Source: an uncultured Monoglobus sp.
Lineage (GTDB): Bacteria > Bacillota > Clostridia > Monoglobales > Monoglobaceae
DNA length: 64,000 bases
Direction: 5' to 3'
NCBI GenBank assembly: GCA_947628795.1
Contig: CANRBF010000001.1
Location: 202,560-266,559 of the forward strand
Shown here: piece by piece, positions 15,703 through 24,720 of the stretch
Position numbering within the stretch: the first letter of the stretch is position 1
Layout: every line of letters starts with the position of its first letter
Notes under the pieces: model-generated
The model's input: the letters and a program-made list of their open reading frames with translations, nothing else
The model's database searches: none
Told to the model about the DNA's origin: nothing
Made by a program: the position numbers and the translations under genes

Positions 15703-17004
15703 ATCTTTAATTGCTTGGTAATTTATGATTATTGTGGTGTTGAAAATCTTTTTGCCGCCGTCATAGCTCCATCTGATTTTTCCGTCATAGTTTTTGAGCG
15801 CTTGCTTTATGCTGAGCACGCCTATTCCGTGGGCGGCTTTGTCTTTTTTCCGAGTGAGAAGTTTTCCGTCCTCGACCGTGGGCTCGGTGTCGGCGCTGTT
15901 GTCGACCTTTATCACGACGAACGCGCTGTTCATATCGTATATGCTTAAAAATATTTTCTTGTTCTCGGAAAGCTTGCAGCTCTCTATCGCGTTGTCCAAA
16001 AGATTGGCGAAGATCGCGACGATATCCGCCTCGCTTATAAATGATATGTCGATATCCTGAATGTATATTTGAAACTCGATGCCCTCGGCGCCGCACTCGT
16101 TCATTTTTTGTGACAGAAGTATATTAAGCGCCTTGTTGTTGGTATACTCTACCAAAAGGAATTCTTTGTTTTTATCCTCGATCTTATGTATAAGTGACAG
16201 CACCTCGGTTTGGTCGGCGCTCAGCATAGCCTCTATGTTGGCGCAGTATTTGTTAAAATCATGCACCATTATTTTAAGCTCATCATACTTCTCCTTTATC
16301 AGCCGATAGCTTTCAAAATCGGTCTTGTTTTTGTTCTCGATCTCCCTGAGTCTTTTGATCTGTATATTTTTATCAATAATTCTGTCAAATACAATGTATA
16401 CGATAAAATTGGCCGCGATAAGCATAAAACTTATTATTAAGAATAGCATTTCCGCTTCATAATTTAAATTAGGTCTCATGTTGTCAAACGCATATAAAAA
16501 ACCGCAGGTGCATATCGGCAGCATCAACAGCAAAAGCACTTCCGCAACCTTTTCGGAATATTTTTTGCTTGATGAAAAACGCTTTAAAGTAATGACAAAA
16601 ACAAAATACAGTGTTTTTGAAACAAGCGAATATAACATATCTTGCCCGAAAACAAAATAGGCGGTGGGAGTTTCGGTTATATTCACGCTTAGGATAAATT
16701 CGCCGATCAGTTCCGTAAACATCATAAACACAGTCAAAATAATAACATTAAGTACAATTCTTCCTGGTGTTTCCGCAAAGCCCATATACAGCACAATAAA
16801 TGTTATCGCTATAAAGCTGATTATATTTAATACAGGAATATATAAAAGGCATAAAGCGCCTATAACTATATAACCGAGAATAATTATCAAATTACTTTTT
16901 GCTCTGCTCTCTCTGTACTGCATAATTCCGTTTGAATATAATATAAGAGAAACACACTCAATAAGCACACAAAGCTCTGTTGTAATATCATTCAGACTCA
17001 TCAT
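15694..17004 (-). CDS. AgrC-like sensor histidine kinase (GHKL type)
   Basis: 436 residues. Six hydrophobic segments (about 9-27, 38-56, 60-78, 84-106, 130-142 with 155-173, and 187-208) form the membrane sensor. A coiled-coil linker leads to H248 in MVHDFNKYCANIEAML, the HD-x-N type phosphoacceptor of the HPK10 (AgrC/ComD) class. The ATP-binding domain shows NLLDNAIESC (334-343) and HGIGVLSIKQAL. The kinase would phosphorylate the adjacent LytTR regulator; its start overlaps that gene's stop (ATGA). No agrB/agrD processing or peptide gene is seen nearby, so the signal is unknown. Confidence 0.88.
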   Translation of the reverse strand: MMSLNDITTELCVLIECVSLILYSNGIMQYRESRAKSNLIIILGYIVIGALCLLYIPVLNIISFIAITFIVLYMGFAETPGRIVLNVIILTVFMMFTELIGEFILSVNITETPTAYFVFGQDMLYSLVSKTLYFVFVITLKRFSSSKKYSEKVAEVLLLLMLPICTCGFLYAFDNMRPNLNYEAEMLFLIISFMLIAANFIVYIVFDRIIDKNIQIKRLREIENKNKTDFESYRLIKEKYDELKIMVHDFNKYCANIEAMLSADQTEVLSLIHKIEDKNKEFLLVEYTNNKALNILLSQKMNECGAEGIEFQIYIQDIDISFISEADIVAIFANLLDNAIESCKLSENKKIFLSIYDMNSAFVVIKVDNSADTEPTVEDGKLLTRKKDKAAHGIGVLSIKQALKNYDGKIRWSYDGGKKIFNTTIIINYQAIKDNI

Positions 17005-17726
17005 ATTTCTTTTGCCGCCTCAAAAAACCTAATGTCAAAGTCCTTGTATCTCCGTCTGGCCATCATAGCCTTGTATGCGCGGCCTCCGTAAGACATTTTG
17101 ACATCGGTTTTTGTGTACCCCGTCACATATTTCAGATTTACATAGTAGCTCTGATGAGGCGCGGCAAAATAATTCACCTCTTTTTCTATCATTTGTTTTA
17201 CAACCGAGAATATCTCCTCGGTTTCAAATTCATATTGCTTGGTTACGATTTTAGCGCGCCGTCCGCTGTTGGAAACATATATTATATCGGCTGTTTTTAT
17301 TTCAACGGTCAGTTTGTTTTTAAAATTTGTCACCGATATCTTTTTCGACGCGGACGCGATGCTGTCGAGCACATAATCAATGCCCGAGCTGAGTCTTTCG
17401 GGGTTGACCGGCTTTGTGAGGTACCTTATCGCTCTGACGTCAAAGGCCTTGTCGAGATACACCGAATAGTTCGTTATGAAAAACACGAAACAATTCTCGT
17501 TTTTCTCGCGGATATTTTCGGCAAGCTCAATACCGTTCATCCCGTCCATCTCAATGTCGAAAAAAACCATATCATATATTGTGTTTGATTTCAGCATATC
17601 CCGAGGAGATCTAAACAGCTCAAGCTCAAACTCGACGCCCTTTTTTCTCAGCAGGTCCGATATCAGATCGGCCTCGCTCGCCAAGGTAACAGCCTCATCG
17701 TCGCATAACGCCGCGTTTAGTTTCAT
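17001..17726 (-). CDS. LytTR-family response regulator (AgrA/VirR-like)
   Basis: 241 residues. The receiver domain (1-125) has the acidic pair D9/D10, the phosphoacceptor D57 in VFFDIEMDGMNG and the conserved K in LTKPVNP. The C-terminal LytTR DNA-binding domain (about 135-238) carries YVSNSGRRAKIV, FAAPHQSYYVNLKYV and GGRAYKAMMARRRY, typical of the AgrA class that binds pairs of about 9-bp direct repeats. It is first in a two-gene operon with the sensor kinase. The repeats at 15335-15702 are plausible targets. Confidence 0.9.
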   Translation of the reverse strand: MKLNAALCDDEAVTLASEADLISDLLRKKGVEFELELFRSPRDMLKSNTIYDMVFFDIEMDGMNGIELAENIREKNENCFVFFITNYSVYLDKAFDVRAIRYLTKPVNPERLSSGIDYVLDSIASASKKISVTNFKNKLTVEIKTADIIYVSNSGRRAKIVTKQYEFETEEIFSVVKQMIEKEVNYFAAPHQSYYVNLKYVTGYTKTDVKMSYGGRAYKAMMARRRYKDFDIRFFEAAKEI

Positions 17727-17777
17727 TTTTCATCACGCTTTCCGTTCAATAATTAATACCGTGTTTTTGTAATTAAT

Positions 17778-17806
17778 ATTATATACGTAAACAAAAGATT
17801 TGTCAA
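17778..17806 (-). promoter_or_regulatory. Consensus SigA promoter of the LytTR-kinase operon
   Basis: Minus strand -35 TTGACA (17801-17806), 17-base spacer, -10 TATAAT (17778-17783), about 50 bases before the regulator start. Exact consensus hexamers predict strong constitutive expression. Its upstream edge abuts the repeat array. Confidence 0.85.
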
Positions 17807-17807
17807 C

Positions 17808-17855
17808 GTAGTGATTAGTGATTAGCGATTAGCGATTAGGATATTATCCGCCCGT
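17808..17855. repeat. GTAGTGATTAG-type repeat leading into the array
   Basis: GTAGTGATTAGTGATTAGC followed by GATTAGCGATTAGG, then ATATTATCCGCCCG, which also occurs at 44783-44797. Both modules recur in the other intergenic repeat clusters of this window. Confidence 0.6.
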
Positions 17856-18370
17856 TTGCCTCCTCCCGGGAGGAGGTGGCAGGCGTCAGCCTGACGGAGG
17901 TGGGAACGTAGGGACTAGGGAATAGGCCTCCCCCCTCAGCCGCCATTCGGCGGCAGCTCCCCCAAGGGGGCGCCTACCCTAAATTGCCTCCTCCCGGGAG
18001 GAGGTGGCAGGCGTCAGCCTGACGGAGGTGGGAACGTAGGGACTAGAGAATAGGCCTCCCCCACTCAGCCGCCATTCGGCGGCAGCTCCCCCAAGGGGGC
18101 GCCTACCCTAAATTGCCTCCTCCCGGGAGGAGGTGGCAGGCGTCAGCCTGACGGAGGTGGGAACGTAGGGACTAGAGAATAGGCCTCCCCCACTCAGCCG
18201 CCATTCGGCGGCAGCTCCCCCAAGGGGGCGCCTACCCTAAATTGCCTCCTCCCGGGAGGAGGTGGCAGGCGTCAGCCTGACGGAGGTGGGAACGTAGGAA
18301 CTAGAAAATAGGCCTCCTCCCTCAGCCGCCATTCGGCGGCAGCTCCCCCAAGGGTGCGCCTACCCTAAAT
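17856..18370. repeat. Tandem array of four 128-129 bp composite repeats
   Basis: Units start at 17856, 17984, 18113 and 18242; a fifth copy breaks off just after 18370. Each unit has, in order, a CCTCCTCCCGGGAGGAGG palindrome, the hairpin GGCAGGCGTCAGCCTGACGG, a GAGGTGGGAACGTAGGGACT tail, then CCTC(A)G followed by the hairpin GCCGCC-ATTC-GGCGGC and AGCTCCCCCAAGGGGG. Copies differ by only a few bases. The 17727-18401 interval holds no gene apart from the promoter above. Confidence 0.85.
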
Positions 18371-18401
18371 TGCCTCCCCTGCGACAGCGGTGGAAGGGGC
18401 C

Positions 18402-20315
18402 TTATTTATGCGGCAGTTTTATCACTGTAAGCGAATACGGCTTTAGGGTCAATGCGGCGCGCCTATCGAATTTTTCGGTTTTCGGCTTTATATTGTCGGG
18501 AACCTCAAAGGTGTTTTTCGCGGTCGGACTGTCGGCGCGGAGAACCGTTATATCGCCCTCCGCCGCGGCGTTAAGCTCGGCGGCTGTATTTAACTCGACT
18601 TCGATCTCGTTTGCGGCCGAATTGACAAGCTTTATTATCAAATCTCCGTTTTCTGTCAAAGATGCGGCGGAATAAACACCCTCGCCCGACTCGCATTTTA
18701 TCGCGAAAGCGCCCATGTTTTCTGCGAATAATTTCTGCACATAATAATTCGGGGTTTTGACTATGCCCGCCTCGTCGAACCAGATCATGTCGGGCGCCCA
18801 ATGACTGTGCGGAGACGCTTTTGAAAACAGAGGCGCGTATGACGCCATGATAACGGTTTCGGCCCGCTCCAGTCCGCAGAGAAACGCCGCCTCGGAAAGA
18901 GCCGATATCATATCGTTAAAGCGCGTCTCCCCGCCCGCCTCATACGGCTTTGCCGCGTACTCGCCCAAATACACCGGAGTTCCTCCGCCGCGATTTTGGT
19001 AAAAGTCCGCGTTCTCGAAAAACCATTCTTTGGTGTTGTAGTTATGCTCGTCCACCGCGAAGGCATACGCGGAGTTTTTAGCCGACTTTTCCTTGAGCCG
19101 CTTATGCGCCGCCTCATAGCGCGCGTCGCCAACCCGCGGGCCCGCGGAAAAGATCAAGTCTATCTTTGGATATTTTTCATGTATAGCTTTTTCAAAGGCA
19201 TCGTAGCGCTCAAACCATTTGTTTGTCTCGGTCTGCCACTGCTCGTTGCCTATCGCGAGCATGCGCAGATCAAAGGGCTCCGGGTGCCCCATATCGCTTC
19301 GCAGCCCTCCCCATTTCGTGTCGGGCGCGCCGTTTGCGAATTCTATCAGATCAAGAGCGTCGTTTAAATATTCCGAAAACTCCGGAGTGTAATTCCCGCT
19401 TTTGTCATAAAGCGGCACGGTCTCGGAGGTGTTGAACTGGCACGCCATGCCCGCGTTTATAACCGGCAGCGGCTCGCAGCCCAGATATTCGCACAGCAAA
19501 AAATACTCGTAGAACCCTATGGCGAAGCTTTGGTTATATCCCGGCTCCTTAAAAGCCCAGCGGCTGAAATCCTGCTTTCTCCTTCGGACGGGGCCGACCG
19601 TGTGTTTCCAGCGGTAAGCGTTTTTGAGGTCATAGCCCTCGACCGCGCAGCCGCCCGGGAACCTCAGAAATCCGGGGCGCAGTTCCTTCATGGCCTCGGC
19701 CATGTCGCGCCTGAAAAGCCCCAGGACCGCGTCGGACGGGATAAGCGACAGCATTTTTATATCGACGCTCTCGTCTTTTGAAAGATCGGGAAACGACAGG
19801 CGCAGACGGCAGCCTTTCGCCCCGCTCTCAGCCTTGAGCGTTCCCGCCCCGTTTTCGCCGATAAGGCAGCGCGCTGAGACTTTGCCGCCCGAAACCGCCT
19901 CGAGAATTGCTTTGCCCGAATATCCGCACATGTCAGCGGCAAGCGCCGCGTTACAGTTTATGCCGCGTTTCAGCGCGAAACCGCCGAAGGCCGAGTTGAC
20001 AACCGCCGCGCCGCACTCGCCGCCGCGCAGCCGCATGAAATAAAACCCGTCCTCGTCTTTGAGATATTCGGCCGAGCCGCTCGCGATCTCCCAGCCGTAC
20101 CCCGGTTCGGGTGCGGAGCCCGACAAACGCTCGCGCGTCTTTCCGTTTTCGTCGATATAAAATTCAAAAGTCGGCGTTATATGCCCGAACGAGCGGTTCT
20201 CGACAAGCTCCGCCGAAAGGCCGCCGTCGGCGGCGCAGCTTATGTCCTCAAAAAACAGACCTATCATGTCGGGAGCGATTTTCGCGGTTTTTTCCGCGGT
20301 GATCTTGATTTTCAT
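18402..20315 (-). CDS. Alpha-L-arabinofuranosidase, GH51
   Basis: 637 residues from the ATG at 20313-20315, preceded by GAGGT at 6 bases; the frame also offers a GTG at 20333 that overlaps this site. The protein lacks a signal peptide, so it should act in the cytoplasm on imported arabino-oligosaccharides. It has the GH51 order: N-terminal beta domain, (beta/alpha)8 barrel with LRFPGGCAVEGYDLKNAYRW, acid/base E358 in AIGNEQWQTE, nucleophile E452 in YLGEYAAKPY, and the C-terminal beta-sandwich ending SLTVIKLPHK. It lies directly behind the terminator of the SLH gene; no separate promoter was recognised. No transporter or regulator genes adjoin it. Confidence 0.93.
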   Translation of the reverse strand: MKIKITAEKTAKIAPDMIGLFFEDISCAADGGLSAELVENRSFGHITPTFEFYIDENGKTRERLSGSAPEPGYGWEIASGSAEYLKDEDGFYFMRLRGGECGAAVVNSAFGGFALKRGINCNAALAADMCGYSGKAILEAVSGGKVSARCLIGENGAGTLKAESGAKGCRLRLSFPDLSKDESVDIKMLSLIPSDAVLGLFRRDMAEAMKELRPGFLRFPGGCAVEGYDLKNAYRWKHTVGPVRRRKQDFSRWAFKEPGYNQSFAIGFYEYFLLCEYLGCEPLPVINAGMACQFNTSETVPLYDKSGNYTPEFSEYLNDALDLIEFANGAPDTKWGGLRSDMGHPEPFDLRMLAIGNEQWQTETNKWFERYDAFEKAIHEKYPKIDLIFSAGPRVGDARYEAAHKRLKEKSAKNSAYAFAVDEHNYNTKEWFFENADFYQNRGGGTPVYLGEYAAKPYEAGGETRFNDMISALSEAAFLCGLERAETVIMASYAPLFSKASPHSHWAPDMIWFDEAGIVKTPNYYVQKLFAENMGAFAIKCESGEGVYSAASLTENGDLIIKLVNSAANEIEVELNTAAELNAAAEGDITVLRADSPTAKNTFEVPDNIKPKTEKFDRRAALTLKPYSLTVIKLPHK

Positions 20316-20333
20316 TTTATTACCTCGATTCAC

Positions 20334-20359
20334 AAAAGGCTCCCCAAACGGGGAGCCTT
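20334..20359 (-). terminator. Intrinsic terminator of the SLH surface-protein gene
   Basis: Stem AAGGCTCCCC/GGGGAGCCTT with a 4-base loop (20336-20359) followed by a TT run. It lies only about 20 bases before the arabinofuranosidase start, so that gene may depend on read-through. Confidence 0.8.
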
Positions 20360-20373
20360 AAAAGTTTAATTAA

Positions 20374-22281
20374 TTATCTGCCGAGGCTGATGTAAAGGCC
20401 GTAGAGCATCTTTGCCGCCTCCGCTCTCGTGGCGGGATTTACGGGGTTGAAGTTGCCCTGATCGTCGCCGCCGGCTATTCCGCTGTTATACAGATACGAA
20501 ACCGCGTCGACCGCGTAGTCGGATATGCTGCCCGAATCGGGGAACTGATGCGCCTCGGTCGCGGGCGAATCCTGAGTTCTGTAGATTATAACGGCTATAT
20601 CCTGACGGGTGATGTCGTCGCCAACGCCGAATGTGCCGTCCGGACGGCCGGTGATGATGCCGTTCGCGGCAGCAGCCGCGATATAGGGCGTATACCAATC
20701 GCCCATATCATCGCTGAATTCGGTGGTCGCGCTCTGGTCAACCGAGTAGCCCATAACTCCGACGATCATCTTGGCGAATTGCTCACGCGTTACGTGGCTC
20801 TGGGGCTCGAATCTGCCGTCGCCCATGCCGTTTATTATTCCCAAACTGCTGAGCGCGTTGATGGAAGGGATCGCCCACTCAACATCCGCCAGATCGGTGA
20901 ACGCTGACGACTGGGTACCACCGTTCTGAGCATCTGTGGGAACTGCCGTGGCGCTTGTTCCGTCGCCCAGCACATTGCCGTAGTATGGATTGTTGTAAGT
21001 TGTGCTGCCGCTCGAACCGCTGCCGCTGTAGGTGGTGCCGGTGTAGCCGCTGTTTCCGTATACAAAGTTCGCCGAGATCAGCATAACGCCGTCTACAACG
21101 TAGTTCTCAATATTCGCCGCGCTGATCGACAGCGTGCTGCCGCTCAGGCTGACGTTTCTGTTATTGATCCTGACATTGCTCAAAGTGTAGCCGGTTGTCG
21201 AGCTGAATTTGAGCGTCAGGGCATATCCGTACGCTACATTTGTGAAGTAATCGCTCGCGTTGGCCGTCGTCGCGTTGACTGTGGCTTCAACCGCGCCCTG
21301 AAATACTACTCTTCCGCCGTGGCTTACGTTAACTTGTATCTCATAGGTGCCGTCCTGATTATTTCCGCCCATTCGCTCGATCAATTCATCGATCTGGTCG
21401 GTTATCTCGTCAAGCTCGCTCTGGATAGAGGTGACGTCGTTCCTTGAATACTCGGTCACGAGATCGTCTCTGATTAGGCCGTTGAAATACGTGTACTCAT
21501 CTTTGAGCTGAGGAAGCAGGTTCTTAGCGTCGTTGATCAGAGTTCTCATCTCTCTGATATCCGCCGCATCATACGTCGACGAGTTGTTGATGTATCTCGA
21601 GGTGTATGTATTAAGGTTAGCCGTAACGTCGTTATACTGCTGCTGAGCGCTTCTGTAAAGCTGCTGGTCGCTCATCTCCGCGACTTCGGCGCAGATAACT
21701 ATATCCGACGCGGGCATTTCGATATAATTATCAACACTTTCGCTGACTGTTGTTGAAATTTCATATATCGAGTCGGTATCGTACTTATAATATACCCTCG
21801 TGTAATTATAGCCTCTTGCGGCGCGGGCTTTAACTCTTACTCTCGCGCCCTTTAACGCCGAATTAGCCGCGGTTGAATTTACATATGTCTTTATAGTTGA
21901 AAGACTGTTGGGATCGACCGTGATATTATATCTGGTTCCCGCTGTTGCTGTGGGTACCGGTGTGGCCGTGGCGTTCGGATCAGCCGTGGCGTCGGGATTC
22001 GCGGAAACCTCGGGAGTCGACGTAGCATCGGGCTCTGTCGACGTGTCGGGCTTTTCGGTCGCATCCGGGGTCGATGTCGCATCGGGCTCGTCCGAAGGCT
22101 CGGGTGTTACATCAACATCGGGCGTATCGGTCGGCTCAGCCGTCGCCGCGGTGTCCTCGTCGTCCGCTGCGGCCGTGAGCGCGCCTATATTGTTAGCGGC
22201 CGCTGCATTCGCAATAACCGGCACCGTTGAAAGCACCATGCAAAGCGCTACAAACAGTGCTAAATTCTTCAAGTATTTCAT
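20374..22281 (-). CDS. SLH-domain surface protein with Pro/Thr/Asp-rich spacer
   Basis: 635 residues. Signal peptide (about 1-26), then a repetitive spacer (about 40-117) made of units such as EPDATSTPDATEKPDTS, then an unrecognised region (118-430) with a helical stretch rich in Gln/Asn/Asp and a beta-rich part (GGRVVFQGAVEATVN), a Gly/Ser/Tyr/Thr linker, and three C-terminal SLH domains (about 470-635). The SLH domains show DVEWAIPSINALSSLGIING, GDWYTPYIAAAAANGIITG and DYAVDAVSYLYNSGIAGG, each followed by a TREQ/TRQD/TRAE motif. SLH domains bind pyruvylated secondary cell-wall polymer. It has its own promoter and terminator. Confidence 0.85.
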   Translation of the reverse strand: MKYLKNLALFVALCMVLSTVPVIANAAAANNIGALTAAADDEDTAATAEPTDTPDVDVTPEPSDEPDATSTPDATEKPDTSTEPDATSTPEVSANPDATADPNATATPVPTATAGTRYNITVDPNSLSTIKTYVNSTAANSALKGARVRVKARAARGYNYTRVYYKYDTDSIYEISTTVSESVDNYIEMPASDIVICAEVAEMSDQQLYRSAQQQYNDVTANLNTYTSRYINNSSTYDAADIREMRTLINDAKNLLPQLKDEYTYFNGLIRDDLVTEYSRNDVTSIQSELDEITDQIDELIERMGGNNQDGTYEIQVNVSHGGRVVFQGAVEATVNATTANASDYFTNVAYGYALTLKFSSTTGYTLSNVRINNRNVSLSGSTLSISAANIENYVVDGVMLISANFVYGNSGYTGTTYSGSGSSGSTTYNNPYYGNVLGDGTSATAVPTDAQNGGTQSSAFTDLADVEWAIPSINALSSLGIINGMGDGRFEPQSHVTREQFAKMIVGVMGYSVDQSATTEFSDDMGDWYTPYIAAAAANGIITGRPDGTFGVGDDITRQDIAVIIYRTQDSPATEAHQFPDSGSISDYAVDAVSYLYNSGIAGGDDQGNFNPVNPATRAEAAKMLYGLYISLGR

Positions 22282-22339
22282 TTTAATTCCTCCATAATAT
22301 TAAAATTTATCGTATGTTTTGTTTTGTCATACTTTTTAT

Positions 22340-22368
22340 GTTGTATCATACTTTTTGTCATAAGTCAA
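22340..22368 (-). promoter_or_regulatory. Promoter of the SLH surface-protein gene
   Basis: Minus strand -35 TTGACT (22363-22368), 17-base spacer, -10 TACAAC (22340-22345). The spacer and leader carry the string AAAAAGTATGA twice. Confidence 0.55.
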
Positions 22369-22420
22369 GCGATTTTGAAAATTGTTAAAAATTGTTACCT
22401 AAAAGAAACAATCGTCATTT

Positions 22421-23473
22421 TTAACCGAACGCTCCGGTGATAATACGTATTATATCGTTCCATGTGGCGTAAAGCATCAATCCCATCAGAAGCACAAATC
22501 CCGCAAAGTGAACATAGCCCTCCTTGTCTCTGGGCACGGGCTTTCTGAAAATTATCTCGATCAGAACAAACAGTATTCTGCCTCCGTCCAGAGCCGGCAG
22601 CGGCAAAAGGTTCATAACGCCGATGTTGACCGCCAAAAATCCGGCGAAAAATATAAAATCCATAAATCCCGAGCGCGCGACCGTGCTCATGGCGGACACC
22701 ACGCCCACGGGGCCGGACAGGTCCGAAACGCCCGCCTCGCCCTTAAACAGCATGCCGAGCGACACGAACACCAACTTTACCATCCAGACAGTCTGGAAAA
22801 AGCTCTCATGCAGCACGGTTAAAAGATTGACCGGGCTTTGCTTGATCGTGAATCCCACCAGATAATACGGGCTGCCGTCCTCGAGGGTAGTTTGCATCGG
22901 AGTAAATTTTTCGGTATATTTTTTTCCGCCGCGCTTAAACTCAAGCTCGCATTCTCCGCTTCCGCTGTACATTCCCAGCTCAAACGAAAGGTCGCGTCTG
23001 ATGTTGACGCGCGTGCCGTTTATGCCCACGACTTTGTCGCCCGGCTGCAGGAACCGCGCCGCGTCGCTCTCGGGCTCCACGCTCTCGATCGTGGTCGAGG
23101 GGATAAATCCGTTCTGTCCCGCCGAGCTCGCGACGATTATCGTGACTATCACAAAGCCCAGCAGCAGGTTCATGGCCGCGCCCGCCGCCAGAACTATCAT
23201 CCTCTGCCACGGCTTTTTGTTGTTAAACGCGCGCGGGTCGTCGTTTTCCTCATCCTCGCCCTCCATCGCGCAGAATCCGCCCATAGGAACGGCTCTGATC
23301 GAATAAAGCGTCTCTTTTCCCTGCTTTTTGTATATGGCGGGGCCCATGCCGATGGCGAACTCGTTGACCTTTACTCCGAAGATCCTCGCCGCGATAAAGT
23401 GCCCGAACTCGTGGACAAAAATTATCACGCCGAAAACCACTATCGCCGCCAGTATGGTTAAAACTGTTGACAT
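22421..23473 (-). CDS. rseP: RIP-family zinc metalloprotease RseP
   Basis: Site-2 protease that cleaves membrane substrates such as anti-sigma factors and leftover signal peptides. 350 residues with HEFGH at 21-25 in the first membrane helix, a PDZ domain (about 115-205), the second zinc motif LPLPALDGGR near 297-306 and about four membrane segments. Its start overlaps the end of dxr by 16 bases. Last gene of pyrH-frr-uppS-cdsA-dxr-rseP; proS, which often follows, is absent. Confidence 0.95.
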   Translation of the reverse strand: MSTVLTILAAIVVFGVIIFVHEFGHFIAARIFGVKVNEFAIGMGPAIYKKQGKETLYSIRAVPMGGFCAMEGEDEENDDPRAFNNKKPWQRMIVLAAGAAMNLLLGFVIVTIIVASSAGQNGFIPSTTIESVEPESDAARFLQPGDKVVGINGTRVNIRRDLSFELGMYSGSGECELEFKRGGKKYTEKFTPMQTTLEDGSPYYLVGFTIKQSPVNLLTVLHESFFQTVWMVKLVFVSLGMLFKGEAGVSDLSGPVGVVSAMSTVARSGFMDFIFFAGFLAVNIGVMNLLPLPALDGGRILFVLIEIIFRKPVPRDKEGYVHFAGFVLLMGLMLYATWNDIIRIITGAFG

Positions 23474-24633
23474 ATTATCCGCACCTCTCTGTCAGTCTCT
23501 ATTATATCCTCAATTCTCGGATCGTCTTTCGGCTCGATCATATCCATGGCCTTTTCCACAAAATCGGCTATCTCGGTGAATCCGATATCGCCTCTTAAAA
23601 ATTTAGCCACCGCCGCCTCGTTTGCGGCGTTCATGATCGTCGGCATCGTGCCGCCCTCCGCTCCCGCGCGGACGGCCAGATCAAGGCATCTGAACGTCTT
23701 TCTGTCGGGCTCAAAAAATGTCATCCTGCCCAGCTCCTTGAACGAGACCTCGCTGTCGGGCGAAGGCAGACGATCCGGGTATGTGAAGGCGTACTGTATC
23801 GGATGCTTCATCGAGGGCAGCGACAGCTGCGCGATTATGCTCTTGTCCACGAACTCGACCATCGAGTGGATTATGCTCTCGCGGTGGATAACGACCTCAA
23901 TATCGTCAAGGCCCACGCCGAACAGCCACTTTGCCTCAAGCACCTCAAGACCTTTGTTCATCATGGTTGCGCTGTCTATCGTTATTTTGGCGCCCATATC
24001 CCAGTTGGGATGCTTGAGCGCGTCGGATTTTTTGACGTTTTGAAGCTCATCGGCCGTCATGCCGAAAAACGGGCCGCCGCTGGCGGTGAGCAGAATTTTT
24101 TTGATCTCGGAGCGGGCGCCGCCCCGAAGGCTCTGAAAAATCGCGGAATGCTCGCTGTCGACCGGCAGCAGGCGCACTCCGTGCTCCCTGACCTCGTCCA
24201 TAAACAAGCCGCCCGCGGTGACCAGCGTTTCTTTATTCGCGAGAGCTATGTCTTTGCCGCGCCTTATCGCCTCGATCGTGGGTACCAGACCGGCAAATCC
24301 CACGATCGCCGAAAGCACCATATCCGCCCCGCTTTCCGCGGCGGCCTCGATCAGTCCCTCGTCTCCGGCCAAAACTCTGACGTCGGTGTCGGCCAGCCTG
24401 ACCTTGAGCTCGGCTGCCGCCTTCTCGTCGTGGAGCGCCACCGTTTTCGGCTTATATTTCCGCGCCTGCTTTTCGATCAGTTTTGCGTTATGCCCCGCCG
24501 CCAACGCGGTTATCTCTATGTCCTTGATACCGCGAAGGTCGTCAGCCACCTCAAGGGCTTGAGTTCCGATCGAGCCGGTCGAGCCCAGGACCGCGACCTT
24601 GAGCGGCGCCCGGCTTTTGTCTGTCATACTCAT
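23458..24633 (-). CDS. dxr: 1-deoxy-D-xylulose 5-phosphate reductoisomerase
   Basis: Converts DXP to MEP with NADPH, the committed step of the non-mevalonate isoprenoid pathway. 391 residues with NADPH-binding GSTGSIGTQALEV, ANKETLVTAGG, the metal/substrate residues in PVDSEHSAIFQ, the flexible-loop segment LKHPNWDMGAKITIDSATMMNKGLE and a normal C-terminal domain (NAANEAAVAKFL). GGAG lies 10 bases before the ATG. Its product pathway feeds uppS two genes upstream. Confidence 0.97.
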   Translation of the reverse strand: MSMTDKSRAPLKVAVLGSTGSIGTQALEVADDLRGIKDIEITALAAGHNAKLIEKQARKYKPKTVALHDEKAAAELKVRLADTDVRVLAGDEGLIEAAAESGADMVLSAIVGFAGLVPTIEAIRRGKDIALANKETLVTAGGLFMDEVREHGVRLLPVDSEHSAIFQSLRGGARSEIKKILLTASGGPFFGMTADELQNVKKSDALKHPNWDMGAKITIDSATMMNKGLEVLEAKWLFGVGLDDIEVVIHRESIIHSMVEFVDKSIIAQLSLPSMKHPIQYAFTYPDRLPSPDSEVSFKELGRMTFFEPDRKTFRCLDLAVRAGAEGGTMPTIMNAANEAAVAKFLRGDIGFTEIADFVEKAMDMIEPKDDPRIEDIIETDREVRIICQQF

Positions 24634-24720
24634 TATATCTACACTCCAAAAATTAATTCCAAAAAATTAAACGGCAAAACGGTTCGGACAAATCCCCCCG
24701 CTTTGCCGCAGCTGTACGTT

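Noticed and set aside
17856..18370. CRISPR array
   Set aside because: Period is 128-129 bp with near-identical units and no unique spacers, and no cas genes are in the window.
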